Source of the DNA: Mycobacterium mantenii
GTDB taxonomy: Bacteria > Actinomycetota > Actinomycetes > Mycobacteriales > Mycobacteriaceae
Reading direction: 5' to 3'
Assembly: GCF_010731775.1 (NCBI RefSeq)
Contig: NZ_AP022590.1
Coordinates: 2,604,001 to 2,668,000 of the forward strand
Length of the DNA: 64,000 nt
Position numbers and translations under genes: made by a program. Numbering within the stretch: the stretch's first letter is position 1; every line of letters starts with the position of its first letter. This document shows, one piece after another, positions 32,001 to 42,633 of the stretch. The notes below the pieces were generated by a model that was not told the origin of the DNA, did not search any database, and worked only from the letters and a program-made list of their open reading frames with translations.

Positions 32001-33890
32001 GATCGCGGTGACCGCGTCGGCGAACCGCTCGGCCATCGCGTCGCGCTCGGCCTGCGTCGAGGCCAGCCGGATGGTCGGGTGCGGTGAGATCTTGAATTGG
32101 TAGATCCACACCGGCATCCCGTCGGACCGGTTGACCGTGAAGGGGCGCTCCTCGAGCACCACCACACCCATGCTCTGCAGCATCGGCAGCAGCTGGCTCA
32201 GCGAGGCGGTGTGTCCGCCCAGGAACCAGGTCAGCTGGGCGGTGCCGTCGCCGGTCTCGGCGAACACCAGCTTGACCGAGTTGTCTTGCAGCTCATTGAC
32301 GATGGCGATGTGGTCGATGGCGTCGGCCGGGGTGACGGCTTGCTTGTAGACCTCGGGGAAGGCGGCCCCGTAGTACTCGGCGTCGGCGTGCCCCACGGAC
32401 CCCTCCGCGGCGGCGGCCACGAGCCGGTCGGTCCAGGTTCGCGCCGCTTCGCTCAGCAGCGCCTGAATGCGGATCCGGTTGACGTCGGAGACGTCGACCG
32501 GCGCAGCGTCGGGGCTATCGGCGGGCAGGCGGACCATGAAATGCATCAGGGCCCAAGGTGATTCGCTGACCCGGGCGGTGAATTCCAGTCGGGTACCACC
32601 GAATTCGCGAACGAGGATGTCTTCGATCTGCAGCCGCACCGCCGTGGTGTAGCGGTCGCGGGGCAGATAGACCAGGCAGGAGACGAAGTACTGCAGGCGG
32701 TCGGCGCGCAGGAACAGCAACGCGTTTCGTTGCGGTCCCAGATCCACCACCGCCTTGGCCATCGCCAGAAGCCGCTCGGAGCTGAGCGTGAACAGCTCCG
32801 AGCGGGGAACGGTTTGGATGACGTCGAGCAGCAGCTGGCCCGGGTGGATCGGGTCACTGTCGGCCATTGCCAGCGCCTCACGGACCCGGCGCGAAATCGT
32901 GGGGATTTCCAGGACATCGGCGTTCATGGCGGCCACGGTGAACAACCCGACAAAGCGGTGCTCGATCACTGCACCGTCCTCGTATTCGCGCACCGCGATG
33001 GCATACGGGTAGGCGCCGTAGCGCAGATAGCTGCCCACCACGGATTGCGCGAGCACCAGCAATCGGTCGTCGTCAGTCAGCCGGGGGCGGGAGCCGGTGC
33101 GGGTGCGCAGGACGCCGAGGCCGGGTGACCCGTCGCCGGAGACCTGACCGTTGTGCACGTGGCAACGCTGGTAGCCGAGCAGCAGGAAGTTGCCGTTGCC
33201 CAGCCAGCGCAGCAGCGCCGCGACGTCGTCGCGGTCCGGCGCCGAGAAGTGGTTACCGGCGTTGGCCTCGACCTGCGCGGCCAGATCGTCGAGCACGGCG
33301 ATCAACCTCGACGCGTCGCTGGCGACCTGCTGAACGTCGGCCAGCACCTTGGGCAGTAGCCGTTCGACCTCGGTGAGCCCCTTGCTGTCGACCGACGGCA
33401 GGAGCTGCACGTGTATCCACGCTTCGCCGGCGTATTGCGAAGCGCTTGCCGATTTCGCCTCGACCCGCAGCAGGTCCCCCTCGGGGCTGCGCTGCACTTC
33501 GAACACCGGGGTCATGATGGCCGTGTAGGGGACACCGAGCCGGTGCAGCAGCACGGTGACGGAGTCCATCAGCATGCCGCCGTGATCGGTGACAACTTGC
33601 AGCGCGGGGCCGAAACCGGCGGGGTCGTCCGCCGGGTACACCGCGACGCGGCTTTCGCCGTCGGGCCGGTGCCGGCCGAGGCGATAGTGCGCGCTCAGCA
33701 TCGCCGGGGTCACGATCGCCGCCGGCACGGTCAGGTCGATGGGCCTGGTTTCGGCCCCGCCCGACTCGTCGCTATGCGGACCGCGATAGCTCTCGACGTA
33801 GGCTCTCGCGATCCACTCGGGAATGTCCTGCTGCTGGGTGAAGGTCGTCCACGGCTTGAGATCCTGTCTTGCTCCGGGATCGATCGTCAT
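29040..33890 (-). CDS. gdh: NAD-dependent glutamate dehydrogenase, large (about 180 kDa) type
   Basis: Deaminates glutamate to 2-oxoglutarate and ammonium. The 1616-residue size and layout match the L_180 class: a long N-terminal regulatory region, a central catalytic domain and a C-terminal helical region. The catalytic domain includes [21 protein letters not shown] with the catalytic Lys, and [13 protein letters not shown] for NAD. The mycobacterial enzyme is known to be inhibited by the FHA protein GarA. I use the ATG at 33890 (MTIDPGA) as start; an ATG five codons earlier is possible. The operon continues into the thioesterase. Confidence 0.95.
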   Translation of the reverse strand: MTIDPGARQDLKPWTTFTQQQDIPEWIARAYVESYRGPHSDESGGAETRPIDLTVPAAIVTPAMLSAHYRLGRHRPDGESRVAVYPADDPAGFGPALQVVTDHGGMLMDSVTVLLHRLGVPYTAIMTPVFEVQRSPEGDLLRVEAKSASASQYAGEAWIHVQLLPSVDSKGLTEVERLLPKVLADVQQVASDASRLIAVLDDLAAQVEANAGNHFSAPDRDDVAALLRWLGNGNFLLLGYQRCHVHNGQVSGDGSPGLGVLRTRTGSRPRLTDDDRLLVLAQSVVGSYLRYGAYPYAIAVREYEDGAVIEHRFVGLFTVAAMNADVLEIPTISRRVREALAMADSDPIHPGQLLLDVIQTVPRSELFTLSSERLLAMAKAVVDLGPQRNALLFLRADRLQYFVSCLVYLPRDRYTTAVRLQIEDILVREFGGTRLEFTARVSESPWALMHFMVRLPADSPDAAPVDVSDVNRIRIQALLSEAARTWTDRLVAAAAEGSVGHADAEYYGAAFPEVYKQAVTPADAIDHIAIVNELQDNSVKLVFAETGDGTAQLTWFLGGHTASLSQLLPMLQSMGVVVLEERPFTVNRSDGMPVWIYQFKISPHPTIRLASTQAERDAMAERFADAVTAIWQGRLEIDRFNELVMRAGLRWQQVVLLRAYAKYLRQANFPYSQSYIEAVLNEHPSTARSLVALFEALFDPNPDSSASRDAQTAAAAVAADIDALVSLDTDRILRAFASLVQATLRTNYFVTREGSARARNVLAIKLDAQLVDELPLPRPKYEIFVYSPRVEGVHLRFGPVARGGLRWSDRRDDFRTEILGLVKAQAVKNAVIVPVGAKGGFVLKRPPLPTGDAAADRDASRAEGVACYQLFISGLLDVTDNVDHATGKVSPPTEVIRRDGDDAYLVVAADKGTATFSDIANDVAKSYGFWLGDAFASGGSVGYDHKAMGITAKGAWEAVKRHFREMDVDTQAEDFTVVGIGDMSGDVFGNGMLLSKHIRLLAAFDHRHIFLDPDPDAARSWEERRRMFDLPRSSWEDYDTSLISAGGGVYSREHKAIPVSPQVREALGIEGSDDGVTEMTPPNLIKAILQAPVDLLFNGGIGTYIKAESESDADVGDRANDPVRVNGSQLRAKVIGEGGNLGVTALGRVEFDLSGGRINTDAMDNSAGVDCSDHEVNIKILIDSLVTAGKVKPQERKPLLESMTDEVAQLVLTDNEDQNDLIGTSRANAASLLPVHARLIQYLVDQRGIHRDLEALPSEKEIERRAEAGIGLTSPELCTLMAHVKLGLKEEMLQTELTEQDVFASRLPLYFPKPLRERFTPEIRTHQLRREIATTMLINDLVDAAGISYAFRITEDVGVGSVDAVRTYVATDAIFGVGEIWRRIRAANLPVALSDRLTLDTRRLIDRAGRWLLNYRPQPLAVGAEINRFAAKVKALTPRMSEWLRGDDKAIVEKEAAEFASQGAPEDLAYMVAAGLYRFSLLDIIDIGDINDIDAAEVADTYFALMDRLGTDGLLTAVSELPRRDRWHSLARLAIRDDIYASLRSLCFDVLAVGEPDESGEEKIAEWEHLSASRVERARRTLIEIQESGNKDLATLSVAARQIRRMTRTSGRGSSS

Positions 33891-33968
33891 GCCGATAGCT
33901 CCCAACTGGCGACGGTTGTCAGTGCGCTCAATCGCCCCATTCCGCGGCGGCGCGGGGCAGAGCCGACA

Positions 33969-35645
33969 CTAGTCGCGCGTTAGCTTGCGGTGGGTCACTC
34001 TGTGCGGACGTGCCGCCTCGGCACCGAGCCGTTCGATTTTGTTCTCCTCGTATGCGCCGAAGTTGCCCTCGAACCAGAACCACTTGGCCTCGTTGTCGTC
34101 GTCACCCTCCCAGGCCAGGATGTGCGTGCAGGTGCGGTCCAGGAACCACCGGTCGTGCGAAATCACCACCGCACAGCCGGGGAATTGCTCGAGGGCGTTC
34201 TCCAGCGAACTCAGCGTCTCGATGTCGAGGTCGTTGGTGGGCTCGTCGAGCAGGATGAGGTTTCCGCCCTGCTTGAGCGTCAGCGCGAGGTTGAGCCTGT
34301 TGCGCTCGCCACCGGAGAGCACGCCCGCCGGCTTCTGCTGGTCCGGTCCCTTGAACCCGAACGCCGACACGTAGGCCCGCGACGGCACCTCGGTCTGGCC
34401 GACCACGATGTGATCCAGCCCGTCGGAGACAACTTCCCACACGTTCTTCTTGGGATCGATTCCGGCGCGGGTCTGGTCGACGTAGCTGAGCTTGACGGTC
34501 TCTCCGACCTTGACCGTGCCGCTGTCCGGCTGCTCGAGGCCCACGATGGTCTTGAACAGCGTGGTCTTACCGACCCCGTTGGGACCGATGACGCCGACGA
34601 TGCCGTTCCGCGGGAGGGTGAAGGACAGGTCCTTGATCAGGGTGCGGCCGTCGTAGCCCTTGTCGAGATGGTCGACCTCGACCACCACGTTGCCCAGCCG
34701 CGGGCCGACCGGAATCTGGATCTCCTCGAAGTCGAGCTTGCGCGTCTTCTCGGCCTCGGCCGCCATCTCCTCATAGCGCTGCAGCCGAGCCTTGCTCTTG
34801 GCCTGACGCGCCTTGGCCCCGGAGCGCACCCACGCCAACTCCTCGGTCAACCGCTTCTGCAGCTTGGCGTCCTTGCGCCCCTGGACCGCGATTCGCTCGG
34901 CCTTCTTCTCCAGGTAGGTGGAGTAGTTGCCCTCGTACGGGTAGGCGCGGCCGCGGTCCAATTCCAGGATCCATTCGGCGACGTTGTCCAGGAAGTAGCG
35001 GTCGTGGGTGACCGCCAGGATCGCACCCGGGTAGGAGGCGAGGTGCTGCTCGAGCCACTGCACGCTCTCGGCGTCGAGGTGGTTGGTCGGCTCGTCGAGG
35101 AGCAGCAGGTCGGGCTTGGACAGCAGCAGCTTGCACAGCGCGACGCGGCGGCGTTCACCACCGGACAGGTTGGTCACCGGCTCCTCGGGCGGCGGGCAGC
35201 GCAGCGCGTCCATGGCCTGCTCCAGCTGCGAATCGAGGTCCCACGCGTCGGCGTGGTCGAGCTCCTCCTGCAGCCGGCCCATCTCCTCCATCAACTCATC
35301 GGAGTAATCGGTGGCCATCAACTCGGCGACCTCGTTGAAGCGGTCGAGCTTGACCTTGATCTCGCCCAGGCCCTCTTCGACGTTGCCGCGAACGGTCTTC
35401 TCCTCGTTCAGCGGCGGCTCCTGCAGCAGGATGCCCACGGTCGCGTCGTTGGCCAAGAAGGCGTCACCGTTGTTCGGCTTGTCCAGGCCAGCCATGATCC
35501 GCAAGACGCTCGACTTGCCGGCGCCATTGGGTCCGACGACACCGATCTTGGCGCCTGGATAGAAGCTCAACGTGACGTCGTCCAGGATCACCTTGTCGCC
35601 GTGCGCCTTGCGGACCTTTTTCATCGTGTAGATGAACTCAGCCAT
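33969..35645 (-). CDS. ettA: EttA-like energy-dependent translational throttle ABC-F ATPase
   Basis: A soluble tandem ABC protein without membrane domains that acts at the ribosomal E site. Both halves have Walker A (GPNGAGKSS and GPNGVGKTT), signature (LSGGERRR and LSGGERNR) and Walker B (LLLLDEPTNHLD and LILLDEPTNDLD). The 558 residues equal the M. tuberculosis protein. The charged linker between the domains carries the P-site tRNA interaction motif of the family. It lies between ssb and gdh on the same strand. Confidence 0.94.
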   Translation of the reverse strand: MAEFIYTMKKVRKAHGDKVILDDVTLSFYPGAKIGVVGPNGAGKSSVLRIMAGLDKPNNGDAFLANDATVGILLQEPPLNEEKTVRGNVEEGLGEIKVKLDRFNEVAELMATDYSDELMEEMGRLQEELDHADAWDLDSQLEQAMDALRCPPPEEPVTNLSGGERRRVALCKLLLSKPDLLLLDEPTNHLDAESVQWLEQHLASYPGAILAVTHDRYFLDNVAEWILELDRGRAYPYEGNYSTYLEKKAERIAVQGRKDAKLQKRLTEELAWVRSGAKARQAKSKARLQRYEEMAAEAEKTRKLDFEEIQIPVGPRLGNVVVEVDHLDKGYDGRTLIKDLSFTLPRNGIVGVIGPNGVGKTTLFKTIVGLEQPDSGTVKVGETVKLSYVDQTRAGIDPKKNVWEVVSDGLDHIVVGQTEVPSRAYVSAFGFKGPDQQKPAGVLSGGERNRLNLALTLKQGGNLILLDEPTNDLDIETLSSLENALEQFPGCAVVISHDRWFLDRTCTHILAWEGDDDNEAKWFWFEGNFGAYEENKIERLGAEAARPHRVTHRKLTRD

Positions 35646-35736
35646 GCCGCGGTGTTGCCTTTCTGGTTTGCGAAGTGATCTCGCGGACCATCCTAGGCAT
35701 CGCCCGGCGACCGCAGCCCCGCGCCCGAGTTAATGC

Positions 35737-36243
35737 TCAGGCGGGAATGGAGAGCGGGGCCTCGTCGGCGGTGGCGTCACCTGTACCGGCCGGATCGTCG
35801 CCGGCCAGCGGGTCCTCGCTACTAACGTCGGCGGCGTCGACGAGAGTTCCCGGGGCGGCGCCTTCCTGCCCGGCGCTGGGGCCGGTGTAAGCGGGCTTCT
35901 CGATGCGCACGATCACGCGGGAGAGGTCCGGACCTACTGCGGTCGCCCGCATCTCCACCGACGAGCGGCGGTTGCCGTCGCGGTCCTCGTATTCGCTGGT
36001 GTAGACGTGCCCCACCACGATCACCGGTGCGCCCTTGCCCAGCGCGGCACCCACCCCGGTGACCAGCTTTCCCCAGCAGTTGACCGTGACGAACAGCGAG
36101 TGCCCGTGCTCCCAGCCGCCGTCACCGGTACGGCGGCGCGAGTTGCTGGCCACCCGGAACTTGAGGACCTCCTGGTCGCCGACCTTGCGGCGCGCGGGGT
36201 CGTTGACGATGTGACCGACGACGGTAAGCGGGGTTTCGAACAT
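35737..36243 (-). CDS. ssb: Second single-stranded DNA-binding protein (SsbB-like, Rv2478c)
   Basis: OB-fold protein of 168 residues beginning MFETPLTVVGHIVNDPARRK. AAGGGA precedes this ATG, so an eight-codon longer reading is not preferred. The first 105 or so residues form the OB fold (VTVNCWGKLVTG; RSSVEMRATAVG). The tail is acidic and flexible but lacks the DDDIPF-type tip of the main SSB, which fits the paralogue used in stress or competence-like processes. Its role in vivo is unclear. Confidence 0.9.
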   Translation of the reverse strand: MFETPLTVVGHIVNDPARRKVGDQEVLKFRVASNSRRRTGDGGWEHGHSLFVTVNCWGKLVTGVGAALGKGAPVIVVGHVYTSEYEDRDGNRRSSVEMRATAVGPDLSRVIVRIEKPAYTGPSAGQEGAAPGTLVDAADVSSEDPLAGDDPAGTGDATADEAPLSIPA

Positions 36244-36372
36244 GGGCTGATCCCTTCTCGATTGCATTGGCTATGGCCGCCAGTAAGCGCGGCGCCACCG
36301 ACGACGCCGATGGGAAACGGCCCGAAAACCGGCCGGGCCGGTCATCGCTGTGGACGAAACCGGGACTGTGGA

Positions 36373-38439
36373 TCAGTCGGGATCGGCGGGGGCCTGGCCG
36401 GACCGCTTGGGGGTTCCGCCCTGCGCCAACTGCGCCAGCATCGCGTTGTAGGCCACCAGCTCGGCGTCGTCGTCGCGTTCGGCGGCCCGGTCCAGCCGCT
36501 TGGCGGTGCGGCGATCGCTGCGCGCCCACTGGATGAGGAGTGCGAGCATCACGATCACCAGCGGGAATTCCCCCGCCGCCCAGGCGATGCCCCCGCCCAG
36601 TCGCTGGTCCCCCAGCAGGTCGGTGTGCCAACTCAAGCCGAGCGAGCGGTAATAGTCGGCGCCGAGCACCTTCTTGGTGCCCATCATCACCACGCCGAAG
36701 AAGGCGTGCAGCGGCAACGAGGCGAACACCACGGCCACCTTGGCCAGCGGCGGGATCGGTCGCGGCGTCGGGTCCACCCCGATCACCACCCAATAGAACA
36801 GGTAGCCGCTCAGCAGAAAGTGCGTGTTCATCGCCAGATGGCCGGCATGGCTGCTGGCGGTGGTGTCGAAGAGGCTCGACAGGTACAGCCCGTAGAACCC
36901 GCCGACGAACAGCACGGTGGCCACCACGGGGTTGGTGAGCAACCGGGAGAAGCGGCTGTGCAGCGCTGCCAGCAGCCATTCCCGCATGCCCGGCGGATCG
37001 TCACGGCGGGCCGCCGGCAGCGCCCGCAACGCCAGGGTGACCGGGGCGCCTAGCACCAGAAGGATCGGGATCAGCATCGACAGGCACATGTGGACCACCA
37101 TGTGCATGCTGAACATCGCCGGCATGTAGCGACCGACGCCCGACGACGTCGCGAACAGCAAAACCCCGCAGCCGAGCAGCCAGGAAAGCGTCCGGCCCGG
37201 CGGCCACTTGTCGCCGCGGCGGCGCAGCCGCACCAACGCCGCCACATACAGCCCGGCGAAGACGAGGGCGGCAGAGCCGAAGATCAGGTCGAAGCGCCAA
37301 TCGAAGAGGATGCGCGCCAGGGTGGGCGGCCCGTCGAAGTCGTAACCGATCTCGGCTTCGGGAATCGACGGCAACCGGGCCGGGGGCGGCGGGGGCGGGG
37401 TGCGGCCCAGCCCGACGGCGATGCCGAAGGTGAGGCCGAAAACGGCGGCCTCGATCAGCGTCAGCCTCAGCAGCGCGCCACGCGCGCGCACCGGACTCGG
37501 ATCCGCTTGCAGCGCAGCCACACTCACTCGTCGCTGCCGCCAACCGAGCCCGCCCAGCAGACACAGCGCGACGAACTTGGCGGTGACCAGCCGCCCATAG
37601 TCGGTGCCGAGCAGGTCGGACGGGTGCACCCGAACCACGGCGTTGACCAGTCCGCTCACCGCCATCGCGACCCAGCACCACAGCGCAATCGTCGAGAAAC
37701 GCCGGGCCGCCAGCCCGAGGTGACCACCGCCGCGCAGGACGTGGGCGAGCAGGGCGAGCAGGCCACCGGCCCACAGGCTGGCGGCGACCAGGTGGATCAG
37801 CAGGCCGTTGGTCGCCAGGTCGTGCGAACCGCCGGCCGACGAATGTCCGGTCAGCCCCAGCGGAATCAGCGTCACCACCGACGCGGCGGCCAGCACCGGC
37901 GTCCACGACCAGCGCAGCACCGACAGGCTCGCCAGCATGATCACCGCGGCCAGCAGCGCGGTCCAGCGCCAGGCCGAGGCGTTGGTGATCAGGCCCGCCA
38001 ACGACCACATCCGCGTCGGGGGAATGTCGGCGACGGGATGCCCGGACACGTCCGAGATGGTCAGCGGGACCAGCAGGGCGGCACACACCGCCCACACCCC
38101 CGACGCCACCGTCCCGAGCCGAAGGGCCCGGTAGCCGTCGGTGTCGAGGACACCGCTGCGCTGGGGCGGCACGAGGAATGCGGCGAGCAGAAACGACCCG
38201 ACGGCGAGCACCGCGGCGATCTCGCCCGCAGCGCGAACGAACGGCAGCCCCAAGGTGGTCACCTGGCCCGGATCGGGCAGGCCAGTCACGGTCAGCGCGC
38301 TGGCCAGCGAGAGCGTCCCGATGCCGGCGGCCGTGCAGCCCGCCAGCACGGCGACTCCGGCCAGCACCGGCCACACCAGCGCGCGGCGCTGGGCAGCGGC
38401 CTCGGTCGAGGCCGTGCCGGCGGGCGGAGCGACGGTCAT
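36373..38439 (-). CDS. CopD / CtaG domain fusion membrane protein (copper handling or oxidase assembly)
   Basis: A 688-residue protein with about 15 or more hydrophobic segments. The first half matches the copper-resistance D family (for example HLVAASLWAGGLLAL). The second half matches the caa3 CtaG family (YMPAMFSMHMVVHMCLSMLI, rich in Met and His; LSGYLFYWVVIG). Such fusions are thought to move copper toward cytochrome oxidase. It resembles M. tuberculosis Rv0102, but here it sits between ssb and plsB2, where H37Rv carries an IS6110 region. It ends 129 bases from ssb. Confidence 0.85.
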   Translation of the reverse strand: MTVAPPAGTASTEAAAQRRALVWPVLAGVAVLAGCTAAGIGTLSLASALTVTGLPDPGQVTTLGLPFVRAAGEIAAVLAVGSFLLAAFLVPPQRSGVLDTDGYRALRLGTVASGVWAVCAALLVPLTISDVSGHPVADIPPTRMWSLAGLITNASAWRWTALLAAVIMLASLSVLRWSWTPVLAAASVVTLIPLGLTGHSSAGGSHDLATNGLLIHLVAASLWAGGLLALLAHVLRGGGHLGLAARRFSTIALWCWVAMAVSGLVNAVVRVHPSDLLGTDYGRLVTAKFVALCLLGGLGWRQRRVSVAALQADPSPVRARGALLRLTLIEAAVFGLTFGIAVGLGRTPPPPPPARLPSIPEAEIGYDFDGPPTLARILFDWRFDLIFGSAALVFAGLYVAALVRLRRRGDKWPPGRTLSWLLGCGVLLFATSSGVGRYMPAMFSMHMVVHMCLSMLIPILLVLGAPVTLALRALPAARRDDPPGMREWLLAALHSRFSRLLTNPVVATVLFVGGFYGLYLSSLFDTTASSHAGHLAMNTHFLLSGYLFYWVVIGVDPTPRPIPPLAKVAVVFASLPLHAFFGVVMMGTKKVLGADYYRSLGLSWHTDLLGDQRLGGGIAWAAGEFPLVIVMLALLIQWARSDRRTAKRLDRAAERDDDAELVAYNAMLAQLAQGGTPKRSGQAPADPD

Positions 38440-38467
38440 ACATCCAGGGTATGGGCGGGCCGGCCGG

Positions 38468-40822
38468 CTACAGAGTGTGGCTGTTCAGACGGTCCTGCCG
38501 CGCCCTGGCCTCGCGGGCCACGAACTGGTCGCGCGCGATCCGCCCGACGTAGTTGAAGTCTCGCAGGACGTCGCGCAGCTCCTGCAGGAATTGACCTCGC
38601 CTCTCGGCCAGGTCCGGGGCGGGTGCGGTCAGGTTCTGGTCGTCGACAACCTGACGCGCGGTGGCGAACAACAGCGTCGACACCGATTCGCTGCTGCGGA
38701 TCCGGGTCTGCGCCACATACTGTCGGCCGACACCCAGCGCCAACTCCGTCAGTTCCTGCCGGTCGATGTCCGGCGGTGCGTCGCGCAGCACGTCGGCGAC
38801 GATCTCATAGGCCTCGAAGAACACCCGCAACATCGCTTCCGCCATCAGCGGACGCTTGGCGAACAACAGCGCGTCGATCTCGTCACCGCCGGCGGCGACG
38901 TGGGCCTCCCAATCGTCGTGCCAGGCCATCTCTTCGGCGATGTTGTCCCGGAACGTCGCCGAGTCGGCGAAATAAAAGTCGAACTTCAACAGATCGCGCA
39001 GCCGCATCGCCTGGGCCCAGAAGGCCGCCATACGGTCGCCGTCGGCGTGGCGTGCGTGGGCCAGGGCAAGCTCGACGATCGAGGTCTCCAGGAAGGCGTG
39101 GATCACCGAATTGCGGTAAAAGGCCGCGGCGTGCTGTTCCTCGGGCGCGATGCGCCACACCGGTTCCCGGCCGCCGTCGACCCGGGTGATGGGGTGTCCG
39201 TTGGACAGGGCGTCGACCGCCGTGCGCACTCCCTCGTGCGTGCGCAGTCGCAATGCGCTGGTGGACATCGGGTTTTGTTTGCGCTCCAAATAATCGAGCG
39301 AGTCCTGCAGGGTGTGGTGCAGCTGGCCGAGCGTCAACGCCGCCCCGCGCGTGGTCAACAGCAATGCGCACACCAGACCCGTCGCCGTCACCGGCGTCGC
39401 CTGCAGGATCCGCCAGGCGACTTCGAACGACATCTTCTGCAGCGCAAGCCGTTTCGCATCCGGATCCTGCGTCAGCGGGCCGTGCGGTGCACCCAGGTAC
39501 TGACGCATCGACACCGCTTCGGGGAATCGGACGTAGATCTTGCCGTAATTGCGTTCACCCTGCGCGCGGATGAAGTTGTACAACCAGCCGACGCCTTCGG
39601 GCGTCTTCTCACCGCCGCGGGCGTATGCGGCGTATTCCGCGGTCTCGTGCAGTTGGTCGAAGCTGATCGAAACCGGTTGCAGCAGAATGTCTTCGCTGCG
39701 GCCATCCAAATAGGCGTCGGCGACGTAGGCCAGCAGGCCGAGCTTGGGGGGCAGCATCTTTCCGGTGCGCGAACGGGTGCCCTCGATGGACCAGCTCAGG
39801 TTGAACCGCTTCTCGACTATGTAGCCGACGTATTCGCGCAGCACGAACTTGTACAGCCGATCGTTGCCGACGTTGCGGCGGATGAAGATGACCCCGGAGC
39901 GTCGCAACAGCGGGCCCATCGCACCGAACGACAAGTTGATGCCGGCGAACACGTGCACCGGCGGTAACCGGTTCTCCTGCATGGCAACCGGAACCACGGC
40001 GCCGTCGATGTAGGACCGGTGCGAGAACAGCAGCACCGCGGGGTGAGCCTCCAGGCCGGTCCGCAACGCCGCGACCTGGTAGCCGTCGTAGTCGATCTCG
40101 GGATCGAACCCGCGGCTGATCATCCTGCCCAGAACCGAGACCAGGTCGACCGAGGCCCGGCTCCACCCGGTGGCGAGTTCGTCAAGCATCTTCCCGGCTT
40201 CGTCGACGGTCGCGCCGGGAATCTTGGCCAGACCAGCGCGAAACCGGTTGGACGCCAATATCTCCGGCTTCACCAACCGCGGGGACTTGTACTGCGGCCC
40301 GAGGATTCGGTACTCAACACGTTCCATCGCCAGGATTGCGCGGCGGATCACGAACTGGGCGAAGTCGTTCTTGTCTTCTCCCACGGTGGTGTCGCGCCAT
40401 TGCCGGCGCAGTTCGGAGACAGCGGCCGCTTCGCCGGCCACCACCCGCGCCCGCCGGGGAGCGGTTCGCACGATCTGTTCTTGCTGACGCTGGTTGGGAT
40501 GGTAGGGATCCCGGCCCGGGAGCAGCCCGGCCAGCTTGGCGAGTCGGCCGCGATCCGGCTCCGGAAGCCAGAACACCCGCACCGGCACGATCGAGCGGTC
40601 TTCCTCAGACTCGAGCTGTTCGGCCAGGGCCGTCATCGCTTCCGGCGGCGCGTCGAGCGTCGGCAATTTCACCAGATCGAAATTCACCCCCGGATTGGCG
40701 GCGCGCTCTCGATCCATCCACGCCGTCACCAGATCCATCTCGACCGGCGAGGCCATCGACGCCAGTACCAGCGAGTCTGTCCTGGGTAGGATCGCGCTGG
40801 TATCTGCGGCCGGTTCGGTCAC
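38468..40822 (-). CDS. plsB2: Glycerol-3-phosphate acyltransferase PlsB2
   Basis: First acylation of glycerol-3-phosphate in phospholipid and triglyceride synthesis, at the membrane. The acyltransferase block is visible: HRSYID (HX4D), then FIRRN (block II), [11 protein letters not shown] (block III) and PVSISFDQL (block IV). The length is 784 residues, like M. tuberculosis PlsB2. The start overlaps the plsC stop by four bases, forming a three-gene lipid operon. Confidence 0.95.
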   Translation of the reverse strand: MTEPAADTSAILPRTDSLVLASMASPVEMDLVTAWMDRERAANPGVNFDLVKLPTLDAPPEAMTALAEQLESEEDRSIVPVRVFWLPEPDRGRLAKLAGLLPGRDPYHPNQRQQEQIVRTAPRRARVVAGEAAAVSELRRQWRDTTVGEDKNDFAQFVIRRAILAMERVEYRILGPQYKSPRLVKPEILASNRFRAGLAKIPGATVDEAGKMLDELATGWSRASVDLVSVLGRMISRGFDPEIDYDGYQVAALRTGLEAHPAVLLFSHRSYIDGAVVPVAMQENRLPPVHVFAGINLSFGAMGPLLRRSGVIFIRRNVGNDRLYKFVLREYVGYIVEKRFNLSWSIEGTRSRTGKMLPPKLGLLAYVADAYLDGRSEDILLQPVSISFDQLHETAEYAAYARGGEKTPEGVGWLYNFIRAQGERNYGKIYVRFPEAVSMRQYLGAPHGPLTQDPDAKRLALQKMSFEVAWRILQATPVTATGLVCALLLTTRGAALTLGQLHHTLQDSLDYLERKQNPMSTSALRLRTHEGVRTAVDALSNGHPITRVDGGREPVWRIAPEEQHAAAFYRNSVIHAFLETSIVELALAHARHADGDRMAAFWAQAMRLRDLLKFDFYFADSATFRDNIAEEMAWHDDWEAHVAAGGDEIDALLFAKRPLMAEAMLRVFFEAYEIVADVLRDAPPDIDRQELTELALGVGRQYVAQTRIRSSESVSTLLFATARQVVDDQNLTAPAPDLAERRGQFLQELRDVLRDFNYVGRIARDQFVAREARARQDRLNSHTL

Positions 40823-42633
40823 GGATGCCCTCGGGTCGGCGACTCCCGCGGCTCGGCGTTGACGGTCGCGGCACCGAGGCGTTGCGCCTCACCGTCTTTG
40901 AGGGCGGGCTGGGATTCATGGGGATTCGCCTTGGGCTGCTTCGTTTTCGGCGCTGCCTTCTTCGCCGGCGCCTTCTTCGCCGATGCCTTCTTCGCGGGTG
41001 CCTTCTTCGCCGGCGCCTTCTTCGCGGGTGCCTTCTTCGCGGGTGCCTTCTTCGCGGGTACCTTCTTCGCCGATGCTTTGGCGGCCTGGCTCTTGGCCTT
41101 TTCGGCCGCCTTCTTCTCGGCGTACAGGTCGACTTCAGGCAGTTCGCCGACGGGCCAGTTGGCGAGCGTGTCCAGATACAGCTGGCGCACCCCGGCGATG
41201 CGCTCCGGCAGGTCGTCAAGTGTCCAGTCCTGCACCGAGATCGGGGGGAAGACCGCGACGTCGACGGTGCCCGGGTTGATGACGGTCGAGTTGCGGGCGG
41301 CGACGAGCTCGGCGTTGCGGATCACGATCGGGACGATCGGGATGCCCGCGGCCATCGCAAGACGAAACGGCCCCTTCTTAAAGGGACCGACCCCGGTGGT
41401 ATCCAGCCGGGTGCCTTCCGGCGCCATCACGATGGACAGTCCGTTCTTGGCTCGCTCTTCGACGATGCGCATCGTCTCGAGCGCTGAAGCCGAATCGTCC
41501 CGGTCGATGAACACACCGTCCAACGCCTTACCGAGCAGGGCCATGATCGGATTCTTTTGCAGTTCCTTCTTGGCCACGGCAACCCAGTTGTCGTTCACCA
41601 GCGCACCCGCGATGACCGGGTCAACCTGATTGCGGTGGTTGTAGATGAAGACGGCGGGACGTTGCGCGGTCAGATTCTCTTTCCCGACGACATTGAGATT
41701 GACGCCAGTGGTCGCGAGCACCGTTTGGGAGAAAATAGAGGTAAAGAAATTGGCGCCCCGCCGCCGGCTCCCGGTCAACACGCCCACTGCCACGGCGCCG
41801 GCGCCGACGGGGACAATCGAGCCGAGTCCGGCAAGTGTGCGCACCTGCCGCCGCAGGCCCACAGGACCACGGCTGCTGAATCTCAGGATCGGCCAACCGC
41901 GGCGCTTGGCCACCGCGGCCATCTTGCCTTCGGGATTGGTCGGCCGCGGATTACCGACCAGGTACATCAGGGCGACGTCCTCGTCACCGTCGGCGTAGAA
42001 GTAGCTGTCCTTGAGATCGATGTCGCGCTCGGCGGCAAAGCGTTGCACCGCAGCGGCTTTGCCCGGCCCCCACAGGATCGGCTTCTCGACGTCGCCGGTG
42101 AGCATGCCGTCCTCGGTGGTCTCGAACTTGTTGGTGAGCATGTTGGGGATGCCGAGGAAACGCGCGACCGGGTTCACCTGGATGGTCAGCGCCGACGAGC
42201 TCAGCACCACGGTGTGGCCGCGGGCCATGTGCGCGCGCACCAGCTCGCGCATCTCCGGGTAAATCCGCGACTCGATCCGCTGGATGAACAGCCGCTCGCC
42301 GATCTCTTCCAGGTCGTCGATCAGTCGCCCCGCCAGCGCCGCGGCGGCCTTGCCGATGAGGTCTTCGAACTCGATGCGACCCAGGGTGTGGCTCAGGCCC
42401 GCCTGCACCATGCCGAGCAACTCCCCCACACCCATGTCGCGGCGCAGCAGCCGTTCCTGGGTCAGGATGATCGCGGTGAACCCGGCGACGAGCGTGCCGT
42501 CCAGGTCGAAGAACGCACCGACCTTGGGCCCGGTGGGGCTCGCCATGATCTCAGCCACCGAGCCGGGCAACCGCATGTCCTGCCCGGTGTTTTGGGTGCC
42601 GCGTTCGTCGGGCTGCTCCGTCGAGGTGCTCAT
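40819..42633 (-). CDS. plsC: PlsC, HAD-phosphatase fused to 1-acylglycerol-3-phosphate acyltransferase
   Basis: Two catalytic domains in one chain. Residues about 30-270 form a SerB-type HAD phosphatase (FFDLDGTL motif, later [11 protein letters not shown]). Residues about 300-500 form a PlsC acyltransferase with HRNQVD (HX4D) and APEGTR. The fusion may couple acylation to a dephosphorylation step. The C-terminus is a Lys/Ala/Pro tail with eight KKAPA-type repeats, as in histone-like or cell-wall anchoring tails. It overlaps both neighbours by four bases. Confidence 0.92.
   Translation of the reverse strand: MSTSTEQPDERGTQNTGQDMRLPGSVAEIMASPTGPKVGAFFDLDGTLVAGFTAIILTQERLLRRDMGVGELLGMVQAGLSHTLGRIEFEDLIGKAAAALAGRLIDDLEEIGERLFIQRIESRIYPEMRELVRAHMARGHTVVLSSSALTIQVNPVARFLGIPNMLTNKFETTEDGMLTGDVEKPILWGPGKAAAVQRFAAERDIDLKDSYFYADGDEDVALMYLVGNPRPTNPEGKMAAVAKRRGWPILRFSSRGPVGLRRQVRTLAGLGSIVPVGAGAVAVGVLTGSRRRGANFFTSIFSQTVLATTGVNLNVVGKENLTAQRPAVFIYNHRNQVDPVIAGALVNDNWVAVAKKELQKNPIMALLGKALDGVFIDRDDSASALETMRIVEERAKNGLSIVMAPEGTRLDTTGVGPFKKGPFRLAMAAGIPIVPIVIRNAELVAARNSTVINPGTVDVAVFPPISVQDWTLDDLPERIAGVRQLYLDTLANWPVGELPEVDLYAEKKAAEKAKSQAAKASAKKVPAKKAPAKKAPAKKAPAKKAPAKKASAKKAPAKKAAPKTKQPKANPHESQPALKDGEAQRLGAATVNAEPRESPTRGHP
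40955..41074 (-). repeat. 15-bp tandem repeat encoding the KKAPA tail of PlsC
   Basis: Eight 15-bp units of the type GCCTTCTTCGCGGGT run without gaps, each encoding a KKAPA-like pentapeptide. They vary mainly in the last three bases. Confidence 0.9.
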
